DNA of 64,000 bases from Altericroceibacterium xinjiangense (GTDB lineage Bacteria; Pseudomonadota; Alphaproteobacteria; Sphingomonadales; Sphingomonadaceae): assembly GCF_003958635.1 (NCBI RefSeq), contig NZ_RSEK01000001.1, positions 1-64,000 of the forward strand. Reading direction: 5' to 3'. Shown piece by piece: positions 39,837 through 50,297 of this stretch. Every line of letters begins with the position of its first letter. The first letter of the stretch is position 1. The notes under the pieces are model-generated. The model saw only the letters and a list, made by a program, of their open reading frames with translations. It made no database searches and was not told the DNA's origin. The position numbers and the translations under genes were made by a program.

Positions 39837-41471
39837 ATGACCCAACCATTTGCAATTCCAGAGGAAATGCGCGCTCGCGGCCTTGGCCTGACGCCCTCTA
39901 CGATCCTCAAGCGGACGGCTTGCGCTGCCGCCCTTCCCTTGCTGCTGCTTGCGGCGTGCGACAGCCCGACGGACGATGCCACGGCAGCGACGCGGCAGAA
40001 CTCCTCGGCAATTGCGCCGCGCGCTGGAGTCAGCACCTCTATCGAGCAGGTGCCGCAGGCTGATCTCAAGTCGGCGGTCGGCAGTTCCTCCGCCCAAAGC
40101 TTCTATGAACAGGCGGGATGGAGTGCCGTGTGGTCGGGCGAGGCAGAGCAGGAACTGAGGCAGGCCCTTTCTGACCGCGCGCGACACGGCCTCGATCAAG
40201 TCGCATTCCTCGATGTGCAGGGCAACTCGCCCGCCGAACGCGAAGCCGCGCTGACCAACGCCGCGCTGGCCTATGCTGCTGCCTTGGGACGCGGGCTGGT
40301 CGATCCCGCCGACCTGCACGACATCTACTCCGTTCCGCGTCCTGACTCCAACGTGGCTTCCGGTTTGTCCAGTGCCTTGCAGAACGGGCGCGTGGGCCAG
40401 TGGCTCGCCAGCCTCGCCCCGCAGGACCGGGAGTACAAGGCGCTGTCCGACGCTTATCTGCGGATGCAACAGGTAGCCGACAGTGAGCGCAACATCACCG
40501 TTCCAGGCGGGGACCTGATCCGCCAGGGCGATACCGATTCTCGTCTGCCGCAGATCGCCCGGGTGCTGGCGCGCGACGGATATCTCAATCGGGCCGGTTA
40601 TTCTGCGCAAGACGGATCGGGTGCGTACGACAGCCGGGTAGAGCAGGCGATTCGCAAGCTCCAGGAAGACCGCGGCATCCATGTCGATGGCGTGATCGGG
40701 CCCGAAACGGTCCAAGCGCTGAACACCGGGGCAGACGACCGCGCCCGCGCCGCCGCCGTCGCGCTGGAACGGCGCCGCTGGCTCGAACGCAACGCGCCAT
40801 CGACCCGGATTGACGTGAACACGGCGGCGGCGAAGCTGGAGTATGTCCGCGACGGACAGCTTGCCGATCGCCGCGATGTGATCGTCGGCCAACCCGGCTG
40901 GGAAACTCCGCAACTGGGCACCAGCTTCTATCGTCTGGTGGCGAATCCCAACTGGACCGTGCCCAAGTCGATCGAGCGGGATGAGGGACTGGCCAACAAG
41001 AGCGCCAGCTATCTGCGCAGCAAGAACATGGTCAGGCGGGACGGCTGGGTGGTTCAGCTCCCCGGGCCCGACAACGCCTTGGGAATGGTGAAGTTCGATC
41101 TCGATAACGACCATGCGATCTATCTGCACGATACCGCGGCAAAATCGCTGTTCAGCGAGGACGTACGGCAGCTCAGCCACGGGTGTATCCGGGTGGAGAA
41201 TGCCCTCGAATTCGCTTCGATGATTGCGCGGGACACGGGCATCACCGGCAAGTGGCAGGACGCCCGCCAGGAAGGGGGCGAGACATACCTCCGGCTGCCG
41301 GACCCGATACCGGTGCGCCTAATGTACCATCCGACCCACCTCGATGCTTCCGGAGAGATCCGCTTCGTGCAGGATATCTACGACTGGAACGGTCCGGTAG
41401 CCGAAAAGCTCGGCTTCGGCCGCGGCACCGCCGACCGCCGTATTGCCAAGGTGGAGGACATCGGCCCGTAA
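39837..41471 (+). CDS. L,D-transpeptidase (YkuD domain, YcbB-like)
   Basis: A 544 aa protein for peptidoglycan 3-3 crosslinking. The N-terminal lipobox LLLLAAC suggests a lipoprotein. A peptidoglycan-binding domain is around residues 220-300 (VEQAIRKLQEDRGIHVDG), followed by a YkuD domain with catalytic SHGCIRV. The domain order fits YcbB/LdtD. ATG 39837 is preferred; a TTG 12 bp upstream is possible. The role in cell-wall remodelling is established for the family, the precise function here is inferred. Confidence 0.9.
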   Translation: MTQPFAIPEEMRARGLGLTPSTILKRTACAAALPLLLLAACDSPTDDATAATRQNSSAIAPRAGVSTSIEQVPQADLKSAVGSSSAQSFYEQAGWSAVWSGEAEQELRQALSDRARHGLDQVAFLDVQGNSPAEREAALTNAALAYAAALGRGLVDPADLHDIYSVPRPDSNVASGLSSALQNGRVGQWLASLAPQDREYKALSDAYLRMQQVADSERNITVPGGDLIRQGDTDSRLPQIARVLARDGYLNRAGYSAQDGSGAYDSRVEQAIRKLQEDRGIHVDGVIGPETVQALNTGADDRARAAAVALERRRWLERNAPSTRIDVNTAAAKLEYVRDGQLADRRDVIVGQPGWETPQLGTSFYRLVANPNWTVPKSIERDEGLANKSASYLRSKNMVRRDGWVVQLPGPDNALGMVKFDLDNDHAIYLHDTAAKSLFSEDVRQLSHGCIRVENALEFASMIARDTGITGKWQDARQEGGETYLRLPDPIPVRLMYHPTHLDASGEIRFVQDIYDWNGPVAEKLGFGRGTADRRIAKVEDIGP

Positions 41472-41558
41472 AAGTGGCAGCCGGCTTGATCTGACCGCAA
41501 CCCTCCCGCACTCTGTGCCGCACAAGGCTGGGCCGAAGCCCGCCAGCGGGAGGGAAAG

Positions 41559-42785
41559 ATGAAACACGGCAAACTGGCGCTGCTGGCGCTGTCCATCGGT
41601 TTGGGCCTTGCCCCGGGTGCGGCGCACGCGGAATGGATTACCAGTTGGGCGGCATCCCCGGTTCCGCCTACTCCCGCGATGGGGCCGATGGCGGCAACCC
41701 CCAGCTTCGAAAACCAGACCCTGCGCCAGATCCTGCGTGTATCCGCCGGGGGTGAAGCCGTGCGCGTGCGACTGACGAACGCCTATGGCGAGAACCCGCT
41801 GCAGATCGGTGCGGCGCGAGTCGCGTTGCTGGGCGCGGACGGGCAGGAAATCCCCGGAACCAGCCGGGTGCTGACGTTCGGCGGGAATGCCAGCGCAACG
41901 ATCCCATCGGGTGCGCCGTTGCTGAGCGACGCGGTGAACCTCGCCGTGCCGGCGCTGGCGAAGATGGCTGTCACACTCTACCTTCCGGGAGAGACCGGCC
42001 CCTGCACTTGCCATGCCGTCGGCCTTGAGCCGCTGGAGATCTCGGCGCCGGGTGATTTCTCCGCCGCGCCCTTCCCACCGCAAAGCACAGCGTCGATGCG
42101 CGCCTTCCTGGCCGGGATCGAGGTGGATGCACCAACCGGATCAGCCACGCTGGCTACTTTCGGCGATTCCATCACCGATGGCGTGGGCTCCACGCCCGAA
42201 GCCGACCGCCGCTGGCCCGATGTCCTTGCTGAGCGGCTGAACGCGCGCGGCGGGCGCGTGTGGGGCGTGGCCAATCAGGGTATCAGCGGAAACCGGGTGC
42301 TGCACGACGGGATGGGTGAGAGCGCCCTCGCCCGGTTCGACCGGGACGTACTTTCTCTGCCCGGTATCCGCACGGTTATTGTATTCGAAGGTGTGAACGA
42401 CCTGGGAATGGCCTTTGGGCAGCGGCCCGGCCTGTTCGCCGCCTTGCCCGGAGGCACCGTTACCGCCGATGACGTAATCGATGGCTATCGCCAGCTGATC
42501 GCCCGGGCCCATGGTCGCGGGGTCAAGGTCATCGGTGCGACCATCGCGCCTTACAAGGGGGCAAGCTACTGGTCGCCCGAAGGCGAAGCGGCCCGCACGG
42601 CGATCAACGAGTGGATCCTCCATGGCGGAGAATTCGACGGAGTGCTGGATTTCGCCACCGCGCTTGCAGATCCGGCCGATCCGGCACGAATGGCGGACGC
42701 GTTCCACATCGGAGATCATCTGCATGGAAACGACGCCGGCTATGGGGCGCTAGCGGAATCGATCGACTTGTCTCTGTTCGACTAG
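41559..42785 (+). CDS. Secreted SGNH/GDSL hydrolase
   Basis: A 408 aa protein. A signal peptide (MKHGKLALLALSIGLGLAP..AHA) is followed by a beta-rich N-terminal region and the SGNH hydrolase domain with FGDSITDG (nucleophile Ser) and a C-terminal DHLHGND containing the catalytic Asp and His. The family includes plant rhamnogalacturonan acetylesterase-like and other carbohydrate esterases, so a secreted esterase on sugars is plausible. GGGAGGGAAAG precedes the ATG. A terminator hairpin follows. Confidence 0.87.
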   Translation: MKHGKLALLALSIGLGLAPGAAHAEWITSWAASPVPPTPAMGPMAATPSFENQTLRQILRVSAGGEAVRVRLTNAYGENPLQIGAARVALLGADGQEIPGTSRVLTFGGNASATIPSGAPLLSDAVNLAVPALAKMAVTLYLPGETGPCTCHAVGLEPLEISAPGDFSAAPFPPQSTASMRAFLAGIEVDAPTGSATLATFGDSITDGVGSTPEADRRWPDVLAERLNARGGRVWGVANQGISGNRVLHDGMGESALARFDRDVLSLPGIRTVIVFEGVNDLGMAFGQRPGLFAALPGGTVTADDVIDGYRQLIARAHGRGVKVIGATIAPYKGASYWSPEGEAARTAINEWILHGGEFDGVLDFATALADPADPARMADAFHIGDHLHGNDAGYGALAESIDLSLFD

Positions 42786-42809
42786 AACACAGGTTGATCA
42801 GGAAGGAGC

Positions 42810-42842
42810 GGCCAGGCGGTCCCTGCACGGAACCGCCTGGCC
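42810..42842. terminator. Hairpin between convergent esterase and pckA genes
   Basis: GGCCAGGCGGT and ACCGCCTGGCC pair perfectly over 11 bp across an 11-base loop. The following TCGTTCC has few T residues. It is probably bidirectional, lying between the two stops. Confidence 0.65.
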
Positions 42843-42849
42843 TCGTTCC

Positions 42850-44445
42850 TTAGGCAGCTTGCGGAGCGGCTTCCATCACGCTCTTGTCGACGTGCGCTTC
42901 GAACTGCGCGAAGTTGTCGACAAACAGCTGGACCAGCTTCTGCGCGGCCCGGTCGTACTCATCCTTGTCCGTCCAGGTCGAACGCGGATCGAGAATGCTG
43001 TCCTCAACGCCATCGACGTGCACCGGCACCTCAAATCCGAAGTTCGGATCCTTGCGGAATTCGGCGTCGTTCAGCGATCCATCCAGCGCAGCGTTCAGCA
43101 GGCTGCGAGTTGCCTTGATCGGCATCCGCTTGCCCACGCCGTACTTGCCGCCGGTCCACCCGGTGTTGAGCAGCCAGCACTGGACGCCGCCCTTGGCGAT
43201 CCGTTCCTTCAGCAGGTTGCCGTAGACCGACGGGTGACGTGGCATGAACGGCGCGCCGAAGCAGGTGGAAAAGGTCGCTTCCGGCTCGGTCACGCCGATT
43301 TCGGTACCAGCGACCTTGGCGGTGTATCCCGAAAGGAAGTGGTACATCGCCTGCTCCGGCGTCAGCCGCGCGATCGGAGGCAGCACGCCGAAGGCATCGG
43401 CCGTGAGCATGATGACGTTGGACGGTACCGGTCCGAGATTGTGTTCCGACGTGTTCGGAATGAACTCGAGCGGGTAAGCCCCGCGCGAATTTTCGGCCAG
43501 CGACGCGTCGTCGAAATCCAGCTCCCGCGTGTCCGGATCCATCACCACGTTTTCCAGCACGGTGCCGAACCGCTTGGTCGTGGCATAGATTTCCGGCTCA
43601 GCCTCGGCCGAAAGACGGATCATCTTGGCGTAGCAGCCGCCTTCGAAGTTGAACACGGCGGTGTCCGACCAGCCATGTTCATCGTCGCCGATCAGCGTAC
43701 GGTTGGCATCGGCGGACAAGGTCGTCTTGCCGGTGCCGGACAAGCCGAAGAACACCGCGGTCTTGCCGTCGGGGCCGACGTTGGCGGAACAGTGCATCGG
43801 CATCACGCCCTGCGGGGGCAGCAGGTAGTTGAGGATGCCGAAAACGCTCTTCTTCATTTCGCCGGCATACTTCGTGCCGCCAATCAGGATCAGCTTTTCA
43901 CTGAAGTTGACCGCGATCACGGTTTCGCTGCGGCAGCCGTGCCGTTCCGGATCGGCGCGGAAGCTGGGCAGGTCGATGATCGTGTACTCGGGTGCAAAGG
44001 CTTCCAGTTCATTCCGCGTCGGGCGGACCAGCAGGGTGCGGATGAACAGGTTGTGCCAGGCAAGTTCGTTGATCACGCGCACGTTGACGCGGTGTTCGGG
44101 CTGGGAGCCGCCGAACAGATCGGCGACATAGAGCCGTTCCTTCCCGCCGAGCGCTTCGAGGAAGTCCTGCTTGAGATTGGCGAAATGCTCCGTGCTCATC
44201 GGCACGTTGACCTTGCCCCAGGCTACCGTGTCCTCGGTCTGCTCATCGCGCACGATGAACTTGTCCTTGGCCGAACGCCCGGTGTGCCGGCCGGTCTGGA
44301 CCACCAGCGGTCCATCCTTCGCGAGCTGCCCCTCATCGTTGGCAACGGCATGCTCAACCAGCGCCGCCTGGCCCAGATTGGCGTGAATGACAGCACTGGT
44401 CTTAATGCCTTGCTTGTCGAGCGGAAAGGAAAGCGAAGTCGTCAC
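42850..44445 (-). CDS. pckA: Phosphoenolpyruvate carboxykinase (ATP)
   Basis: A 531 aa gluconeogenic enzyme converting oxaloacetate to PEP with ATP. The P-loop GLSGTGKTT, the metal-binding region DDEHGWSD and C-terminal GVGKRMPIK fit the ATP-dependent family. The start is GTG 44445, following AGGGAGAACTTT. It is divergent from chvI, an arrangement known in other alphaproteobacteria where ChvG/ChvI affects pckA. A promoter is predicted 60 bp upstream. Confidence 0.95.
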   Translation of the reverse strand: MTTSLSFPLDKQGIKTSAVIHANLGQAALVEHAVANDEGQLAKDGPLVVQTGRHTGRSAKDKFIVRDEQTEDTVAWGKVNVPMSTEHFANLKQDFLEALGGKERLYVADLFGGSQPEHRVNVRVINELAWHNLFIRTLLVRPTRNELEAFAPEYTIIDLPSFRADPERHGCRSETVIAVNFSEKLILIGGTKYAGEMKKSVFGILNYLLPPQGVMPMHCSANVGPDGKTAVFFGLSGTGKTTLSADANRTLIGDDEHGWSDTAVFNFEGGCYAKMIRLSAEAEPEIYATTKRFGTVLENVVMDPDTRELDFDDASLAENSRGAYPLEFIPNTSEHNLGPVPSNVIMLTADAFGVLPPIARLTPEQAMYHFLSGYTAKVAGTEIGVTEPEATFSTCFGAPFMPRHPSVYGNLLKERIAKGGVQCWLLNTGWTGGKYGVGKRMPIKATRSLLNAALDGSLNDAEFRKDPNFGFEVPVHVDGVEDSILDPRSTWTDKDEYDRAAQKLVQLFVDNFAQFEAHVDKSVMEAAPQAA

Positions 44446-44504
44446 AAAGTTCTCCCTAGAGCCTTGGCAGGCTGCTGCAGTTTTGGCGGGAACGTAGGCT
44501 TTGC

Positions 44505-44532
44505 GCATAGTCCGCACTGGCCCGTCCGTCAA
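44505..44532 (-). promoter_or_regulatory. Candidate promoter of pckA
   Basis: On the minus strand TTGACG (44532-44527), 16 bp, CTATGC (44510-44505). It resembles the alphaproteobacterial housekeeping consensus and would give a leader of about 55 nt. Confidence 0.5.
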
Positions 44533-44688
44533 TTTCCACCGCTATGGATCAAAATCCGCCGTTCGGAAACGTCATTTCTTCTTTTTTAGCCAGTATTTTA
44601 CCGCGGCGATGCTGCCGGGATGCGTCCATTGCCGCCGAATGGTGAAAGGGATACCGCACGTGCCTAACCAAAGATAGAAACGCTCCTC

Positions 44689-45435
44689 ATGGATTCGCCC
44701 CAGCAAACATCCGATACTTTCAACGCGCCGGTTACGATCGCGCTCGTCGACGACGATCGGAACATCCTCACTACGCTTTCCATCGCGCTGCAGGCCGAAG
44801 GCTTTGCGACGCGGGTCTATGCCGATGGCGGAGCCGCGCTGAAGGGCTTGCAGGACAATCCACCCGATCTCGCGGTGTTCGACATCAAGATGCCCCAGAT
44901 GGACGGGATGGAATTGCTGCGGCAGTTGCGGCAGTCCTCCGATCTGCCGGTGATCTTCCTCACCAGCAAGGACGAGGAAGAGGACGAGGAAGCCGGCCTG
45001 GCGATGGGAGCGGACGATTACATCGCCAAACCGTTCAGCCAGCGCCTGCTACTCGCGCGCATTCGGGCAATCCTGCGCCGCGCCGCTCCAACGGACGACC
45101 CGCAGCCGGAGGAAGCCGGAGATGTCCAGCCGGAACAGCTTCAGCGCGGAGGGCTGAAGATGGACCCCACCCGTCATCAGGTGACATGGAACGGAAAGGC
45201 GGTGTCCCTTACCGTGACCGAGTTCCTGATCCTGGAGGCGCTGGCCCAGCGGCCGGGGGTGATCAAAAGCCGGAACCAGTTGATGGACGCGGCCTATCCC
45301 GACGATACCTTTGTCGATGATCGGACGGTCGACAGCCATATCAAGCGGCTGCGGCGCAAGTTTCGCGTAATCGATCCGGAGTTTTCCGCGATAGAGACCC
45401 TGTACGGCGCCGGCTACAGCTTCTCCGATGGTTGA
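44689..45435 (+). CDS. chvI: Response regulator ChvI
   Basis: A 248 aa OmpR-family response regulator. The receiver domain has acidic residues LVDDD and the phosphoacceptor D65 (FDIKMP), with conserved K in IAKPFS. The C-terminal winged-helix is [15 protein letters not shown]. In alphaproteobacteria ChvG/ChvI senses acid or envelope stress and controls metabolism and surface functions. Its stop overlaps the chvG start by eight bases. pckA is divergent. Confidence 0.93.
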   Translation: MDSPQQTSDTFNAPVTIALVDDDRNILTTLSIALQAEGFATRVYADGGAALKGLQDNPPDLAVFDIKMPQMDGMELLRQLRQSSDLPVIFLTSKDEEEDEEAGLAMGADDYIAKPFSQRLLLARIRAILRRAAPTDDPQPEEAGDVQPEQLQRGGLKMDPTRHQVTWNGKAVSLTVTEFLILEALAQRPGVIKSRNQLMDAAYPDDTFVDDRTVDSHIKRLRRKFRVIDPEFSAIETLYGAGYSFSDG

Positions 45436-46984
45436 GGCAGCGGCTTGGCCGCGCTGGCTCAGGCAGGACCCCAAGCCGCCTCGGGCCTCACTCACCACCC
45501 GCATTCTTGCGGTCAACCTGATCCCGCTGGCTTTGCTTGGCGGCAGCTTGTTCTTTCTGGACACTTATCGTCGCCAGTTGCTCCACGAACGCTTCAAGAT
45601 GGCGCGGATCGAAGCGCAGATCACCGCCGAAGCACTCGCCGGGGCGAGCCGGTCCCGCCAGGAAGCCCTGCTGGTTCAGATCGGCAAGGAGCAGCGCATG
45701 CGTCTGCGGATGTACGATGCCGAAGGACGCCTGTGGGCAGACAACTTCGCGCTGGCAAGGCCATCGTACACCCTGGTCGATCCGGGAACCGAACCTTTCC
45801 GCCACAAGCTTGCCCGAACGCTGGACCGGGTCGTGGACTTCACGGTCGGCGCGCCGCCGCTTCCCCTATACCGCGACCTGGACTCCCAGCGTGCCGAATA
45901 CTGGCCCGAACTGACTCGCGCCCGAAGGCAGGGGCTGACGCAGATCACCTTGCGGTATGCCCCCGACCGGACGCCCGTCATCACCGCCGCTGCTCCGGTG
46001 GGGGTGAAGGGCTCCAGTCTCCTGACCACCCGCAATGCGCGCGACATTACGCTGGCGGTGCGCTCCGCCCGGCAAACGCTATTCACCATCTTCGCCTTCT
46101 CCCTGGCGGTTTCGATCGTGCTCTCGCTGTATCTGGCGCGCACCATCATCGAGCCGCTGCGCAAGCTGGTGCGGGCAACGGTACGCGTACGGCTGGGCCG
46201 GGACCGCGAGGTGGAAGTCCCGCGGATGAACGACCGGGGAGATGAAATCGGCGTGCTCGCCCGCGCGGTGTCCGACATGACCAGCGCCTTGCGTGTCCGG
46301 ATCGACGCGGTGGAAAGCTTCGCCGCCGACGTTGCGCACGAAATCAAGAATCCGCTGGCATCCCTGCGCAGCGCGGTGGAGACGCTTACTCGTGTGAACG
46401 ATCCTCACCTGCGCGACCAGCTAATCGAAGTCGCCGCTCATGACGTTCGGCGGATCGACCGTCTGGTGAGCGAAATATCCGAAGCCAGCCGGATCGACGC
46501 GGAGCTTTCCCGGGCGAAGTTCGAGCCGGTCGATATGGCGGCGCTCGCTGAAAACGTGATCCAGGCACGCGAAGGCCGCGGTCAGAACCTTGACCGGCGG
46601 GTCATGCTTCGTTGCGGGGAGGGAAAGTTCATCGTCGCCGGGGTGCCGCTGCGGCTTGAGCGGGTGATCGACAACCTGCTCGACAACGCCGTTTCGTTTT
46701 CGCCGCCGGGCGGGGTAATCCAACTGGCCCTTGAGCAAAGAGGCAAGAGCATCAGGTTGACGGCCTGCGACGAAGGCCCGGGAATTCCCCAAAAAGAGCG
46801 GGAGAAGGTGTTTACCCGCTTCCATTCGGTCCGCCCGGAGACGGAAAGCTTCGGCAACCATAGCGGGCTTGGCCTCGCCATCGGCCGGTCTATCGCGGAA
46901 GCGCACGACGGTTCGCTCATTGCGCAGGACCGGCCGGACGGCCGGTCCGGTGCATGCCTGGCGCTGGAATTGCCCGCGGCGTGA
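45428..46984 (+). CDS. chvG: Sensor histidine kinase ChvG
   Basis: A 518 aa inner-membrane sensor kinase. Two membrane segments (about residues 24-44 and 217-237) flank a periplasmic domain of about 170 residues. A HAMP domain and the DHp motif [13 protein letters not shown] (H304) follow, then the ATPase domain with [17 protein letters not shown] and GLGLAI. It would phosphorylate ChvI. Its stop overlaps the hprK start by four bases (GTGA). Confidence 0.93.
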   Translation: MVEAAAWPRWLRQDPKPPRASLTTRILAVNLIPLALLGGSLFFLDTYRRQLLHERFKMARIEAQITAEALAGASRSRQEALLVQIGKEQRMRLRMYDAEGRLWADNFALARPSYTLVDPGTEPFRHKLARTLDRVVDFTVGAPPLPLYRDLDSQRAEYWPELTRARRQGLTQITLRYAPDRTPVITAAAPVGVKGSSLLTTRNARDITLAVRSARQTLFTIFAFSLAVSIVLSLYLARTIIEPLRKLVRATVRVRLGRDREVEVPRMNDRGDEIGVLARAVSDMTSALRVRIDAVESFAADVAHEIKNPLASLRSAVETLTRVNDPHLRDQLIEVAAHDVRRIDRLVSEISEASRIDAELSRAKFEPVDMAALAENVIQAREGRGQNLDRRVMLRCGEGKFIVAGVPLRLERVIDNLLDNAVSFSPPGGVIQLALEQRGKSIRLTACDEGPGIPQKEREKVFTRFHSVRPETESFGNHSGLGLAIGRSIAEAHDGSLIAQDRPDGRSGACLALELPAA

Positions 46985-47412
46985 GCGGGGTAATCCACCA
47001 GGCTACCGCGGTCGCAATCGGCGGGCGGGCGCTGCTGATCGAGGGCGCGCCCGGCAGCGGCAAGTCCGCTCTCGCGCTGGCGCTGATTGATCGCGGAGCC
47101 ACGCTGATCGGCGATGACGGAGTAACCCTTGCTCACAAATCCGGCCAGCTTTGGGCCTTTCCGCCGCCGAACATTTCCGGAAAGCTGGAAATTCGCAACG
47201 TCGGGCTGATCGATTTGCCCACGACGGAGGCACCCGTGGCGCTGGTGCTGCGCCTCGATCCTTGCGCTCCCCGCCATGTCGAGACCGCGGACGCAATCGC
47301 GCTGTGCGGTGCTTGCGTGCCAATGCTCCGCCTGTACCCGGATGCGGGCGCCTTGCCGTTGCGGGCCGAGTGGGCCTTGCGCCTGCATTGCCCACCCGAC
47401 ATCCCGGACTGA
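46981..47412 (+). CDS. hprK: HPr kinase/phosphorylase, C-terminal domain form
   Basis: A 143 aa protein with the HprK catalytic domain. The P-loop GAPGSGKS is at residues 22-29 and DRGATLIGDDGV follows. It lacks the N-terminal domain of the ~310 aa Gram-positive enzyme; short forms are typical in alphaproteobacteria. It would phosphorylate HPr at a serine. The GTG start overlaps the chvG stop by four bases. Confidence 0.9.
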   Translation: MSGVIHQATAVAIGGRALLIEGAPGSGKSALALALIDRGATLIGDDGVTLAHKSGQLWAFPPPNISGKLEIRNVGLIDLPTTEAPVALVLRLDPCAPRHVETADAIALCGACVPMLRLYPDAGALPLRAEWALRLHCPPDIPD

Positions 47413-47480
47413 AGGTAAAGCCTGAGGAGAATCAGCCCCAACGCCTTCACATTTTCGTCCCGCAGGCGCAAAGAGCCCCC

Positions 47481-48404
47481 ATGCCCAGCGAATCGAGCGA
47501 TGATCGGCAACGCATTCTGCTCGTCACCGGCATGCTTGGTGCCGGAAAGACAACCGCGCTGCGGGAACTGGAAGACCTTGGCTGGGAGGCGATCGACAAC
47601 TTCCCGATCCGCTTTCTCGGCCGGCTGATCAGGCCGGAACTGAGGAACGCCGACGGCGACAATGCCTCCCTTGCGATCGGGTTCGATTGCCGCACCCGCG
47701 GCTTTGCCCCCGAAGACGTGATCGCGCGCGTCAAGCATCTTGGGCATCGCCGCGATCTGGTGATCAGCACGATGTTCCTAGATTGCTCCGATCCGGAACT
47801 GGAACGACGTTTCAACGAGACGCGCCGACGCCATCACCTGGCACAGGACATGCCGGTTCCCTTCGGCATCGCAGCCGAACGGCAGTTGCTGGAGCCCTTG
47901 CGGAACTGGGCCGACATCCTGATCGACACCAGCCACTTCTCGACCCACGAGTTGCAGCAGACCATCCGGCAGCAGTTTTCGCGCCGCGGACCGGGCGAAA
48001 TGACCGTCAGCGTGACGAGCTTCGGCTTCGCGCGCGGCATGCCGCCCGTCGCCGACCTGGTGTTCGACATGCGCTATCTCGATAACCCCCACTGGGATCC
48101 GGACCTGCGCCCGCTTACCGGCCAGGACGAGGCGGTGGGCCGACACATCGCGGCCGATCCCGGGTTCGAAAGCAGCTTCGAACAAATCCGCGCCTTGTTG
48201 CTGGACTTGCTCCCGCGCTATTCCGCCCAGGGCAAGAACTATGCGAACATCGCCTTTGGCTGTACCGGCGGGCGCCACCGGTCGGTCTATGTGGCGGAAC
48301 GCAACGCGCAAGCCTTGCGCGATGCCGGTTTTTCGCCCACTGTGCTGCACCGCAACCTGGGATCCCGGGCTGCCGAATTGATCGAAGAGCCGCACCAGCC
48401 GTGA
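47481..48404 (+). CDS. rapZ: RapZ-family nucleotide-binding protein
   Basis: A 307 aa P-loop protein (Walker A GMLGAGKT, residues 17-24). RapZ features are DLVFDMRYLDNPHW and the GCTGGRHRSV motif. In E. coli RapZ binds small RNAs that control glucosamine synthesis; in alphaproteobacteria the role beside PTS genes is less clear. The start is ATG 47481 after AAAGAG. It is 69 bp after hprK in the same operon. Confidence 0.93.
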   Translation: MPSESSDDRQRILLVTGMLGAGKTTALRELEDLGWEAIDNFPIRFLGRLIRPELRNADGDNASLAIGFDCRTRGFAPEDVIARVKHLGHRRDLVISTMFLDCSDPELERRFNETRRRHHLAQDMPVPFGIAAERQLLEPLRNWADILIDTSHFSTHELQQTIRQQFSRRGPGEMTVSVTSFGFARGMPPVADLVFDMRYLDNPHWDPDLRPLTGQDEAVGRHIAADPGFESSFEQIRALLLDLLPRYSAQGKNYANIAFGCTGGRHRSVYVAERNAQALRDAGFSPTVLHRNLGSRAAELIEEPHQP

Positions 48405-48459
48405 CCATGTCATACGCACTCCGCGAAGCGGCGGCTCATCTTCTGGGTATCGCATCTCG

Positions 48460-48864
48460 ATGATCGGAATGATTCTGGTAACTCACGGCCGTCTGGCTGA
48501 GGAGTTCGTTCATGCGATGGAGCATGTCGTCGGCCAGCAGGATGCGGTCGCGACGGTCTGCATCGGGCCGCAGGACGACATGGAAGCGCGGCGCAAGGAA
48601 ATCGCTGCCGCCATCCGCGCGGTGAACACGGGCAGCGGCGCGGTGATCCTGACCGACTTGTTCGGCGGCACGCCTTCGAACCTTGCCATTTCCCTGATGC
48701 GGGCTGGCGAAGTCGAAGTGATCGCCGGGATCAACCTGCCGATGCTGATCCGCCTTGCCGGGGCCCGCAAGACCATGGCACTCACTGCCGCAGTCGCCGC
48801 GGCGCGCGATGCGGGACGCAACTACATAACGATCGCTTCCGAGTTCCTGGGGCAGGAAGCCTGA
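48460..48864 (+). CDS. PTS system EIIA component, mannose family
   Basis: A 134 aa EIIA-Man type protein. The phosphorylation site is H9 (LVTHGR), and the conserved TDLFGGTPSN loop lies near residue 65. No EIIB or EIIC genes are nearby, so it is likely to be regulatory, receiving phosphate from HPr rather than transporting sugar. ATG 48460 lies about 55 bp after rapZ. Confidence 0.93.
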   Translation: MIGMILVTHGRLAEEFVHAMEHVVGQQDAVATVCIGPQDDMEARRKEIAAAIRAVNTGSGAVILTDLFGGTPSNLAISLMRAGEVEVIAGINLPMLIRLAGARKTMALTAAVAAARDAGRNYITIASEFLGQEA

Positions 48865-48933
48865 AGCAACTCTGGAGCCGGGTGGACGTTCGGCGGTTTG
48901 GAAGTTGCGGCAAACAAAACAGGGAGAGGCGGC

Positions 48934-49209
48934 TTGGATACTGCGCGCCGGAGACTTGAGATCGTCAACCAGCGCGGGCTTCACGCCCGGGCCAGTGCCA
49001 AGTTCGTGAACGCCGTCAGCGTCATGGAAGGCGTGGAAGTGCTGGTCGCCAAGGACGGGATGAAAGCTGCCGGAGGATCGATCCTGGGCCTGATGATGCT
49101 AGGTGCGGCCAAGGGCGACACGATCGAGATCGCGGTCTCGGGCGAGGAAGCAGAAGCGCGTCTGGACGAATTATCCGAGCTGGTCACCAGCGGATTCGGC
49201 GAAGACTGA
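48934..49209 (+). CDS. ptsH: Phosphocarrier protein HPr
   Basis: A 91 aa HPr. The catalytic histidine is H17 (GLHARASAKFV), and the regulatory serine is probably S49 (GGSILGLMMLG). The start is TTG 48934, placed by the GGGAGAGG site just upstream; a TTG at 48898 would add 12 residues. HPr could be phosphorylated on serine by HprK and on histidine by an Enzyme I encoded elsewhere. Confidence 0.92.
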   Translation: MDTARRRLEIVNQRGLHARASAKFVNAVSVMEGVEVLVAKDGMKAAGGSILGLMMLGAAKGDTIEIAVSGEEAEARLDELSELVTSGFGED

Positions 49210-49216
49210 CGCGCCG

Positions 49217-50023
49217 ATGCGCCGCGAGATCACGGGCTTTTCCAATCCCACCGTCAAGCTGCTGCGTTCTCTGCGGGACAAGAAGCACCGCAAGCGGGAG
49301 CGGCGCTTCCTGGCCGAAGGGCTGCGGCTGCTGACCGACGCGCGCGAAAGCGGCCGGACGCCCGAGATGCTGGTCATGGCCAGCGGGCGGGAGGAGCACC
49401 CGCTGCTGACATCCCTGATTGAAACGGTGGAACGCGCCGGCGGCGAAGTGGTCGAGACCACGCCCGACATTCTTTCCAAGATTACCGGGAAGGACAACCC
49501 GCAGGCCGTTGCTGGAGTGTTCGCGGAATTCGACACCGCGCTTTCCACCATCGACCGTTCGGCCGCGCCGATCTGGCTGGTGGCGCAGGCGCTGCGCGAT
49601 CCCGGAAACCTTGGCACCATGCTGCGCACGGGAGATGCAGTCGGCGCCGGCGGGTTGATCCTGATCGACGAGTGCGCCGATCCGTTTTCAGTCGAGGCTG
49701 TGCGCGCCAGCATGGGGGCGGTGTTCACGCAGAGCATCGCGCAAGCGACCTGGAGCGAGTTCCTGCCATGGCTGCGCGGCCCCGACGGGCGCAGCGAAGG
49801 CCAGCTTGTCGCCGCATCCCTGCGCGACGCGGTGCCTTATCGCGGCGCACCGTATCAAGCACCCTGCTTCCTGCTGGTCGGCAACGAATCGCGCGGACTG
49901 CCCGAAGAGTACGAGGCCGCCTGCGACCTGCGAGTGACGATGCCGATGAAAGGGCGCGCCGACAGCCTCAACGCAGCCATCGCCGGAGCGGTGCTGGCCT
50001 ACGAGGTGCTGGCGAGCCTTTGA
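49217..50023 (+). CDS. TrmH/SpoU-family RNA methyltransferase
   Basis: A 268 aa SPOUT methyltransferase, probably 2'-O-methylation of rRNA or tRNA. The N-terminal domain carries KLLRSLRDKKHRKRERRFLAEG. The SPOUT motifs are RDPGNLGTMLRTGDAVGA, VGNESRGLP and MPMKGRADSLNAAIAGAV. The target is unknown. It starts eight bases after ptsH. The following 274-bp gap has an A/T-rich tract (about 50132-50155) but no gene. Confidence 0.9.
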   Translation: MRREITGFSNPTVKLLRSLRDKKHRKRERRFLAEGLRLLTDARESGRTPEMLVMASGREEHPLLTSLIETVERAGGEVVETTPDILSKITGKDNPQAVAGVFAEFDTALSTIDRSAAPIWLVAQALRDPGNLGTMLRTGDAVGAGGLILIDECADPFSVEAVRASMGAVFTQSIAQATWSEFLPWLRGPDGRSEGQLVAASLRDAVPYRGAPYQAPCFLLVGNESRGLPEEYEAACDLRVTMPMKGRADSLNAAIAGAVLAYEVLASL

Positions 50024-50297
50024 GCGTGCGTGAGGGTGACACACCTGACACATTGCCGAAGCGCGTCATCCAGCCACGAACCAAGGTTTCCTGCGGCTTT
50101 CAGCTGCCCTGAATGACATCACGGCCGATGTGAGAAATTAAAATATTCTTTCGTGCATGAGCATGAATGATGCTGCCCCTTCGTCTGCCCCGAACATCGG
50201 GGAGGAGCGATGGACGGGGACCATCCGAGAAAAGACGATGAAAAGAACACCCCCGATTTGCCGCCGCGCCGGCGTGTAGGAAAGCGGCGTCCAAGCG

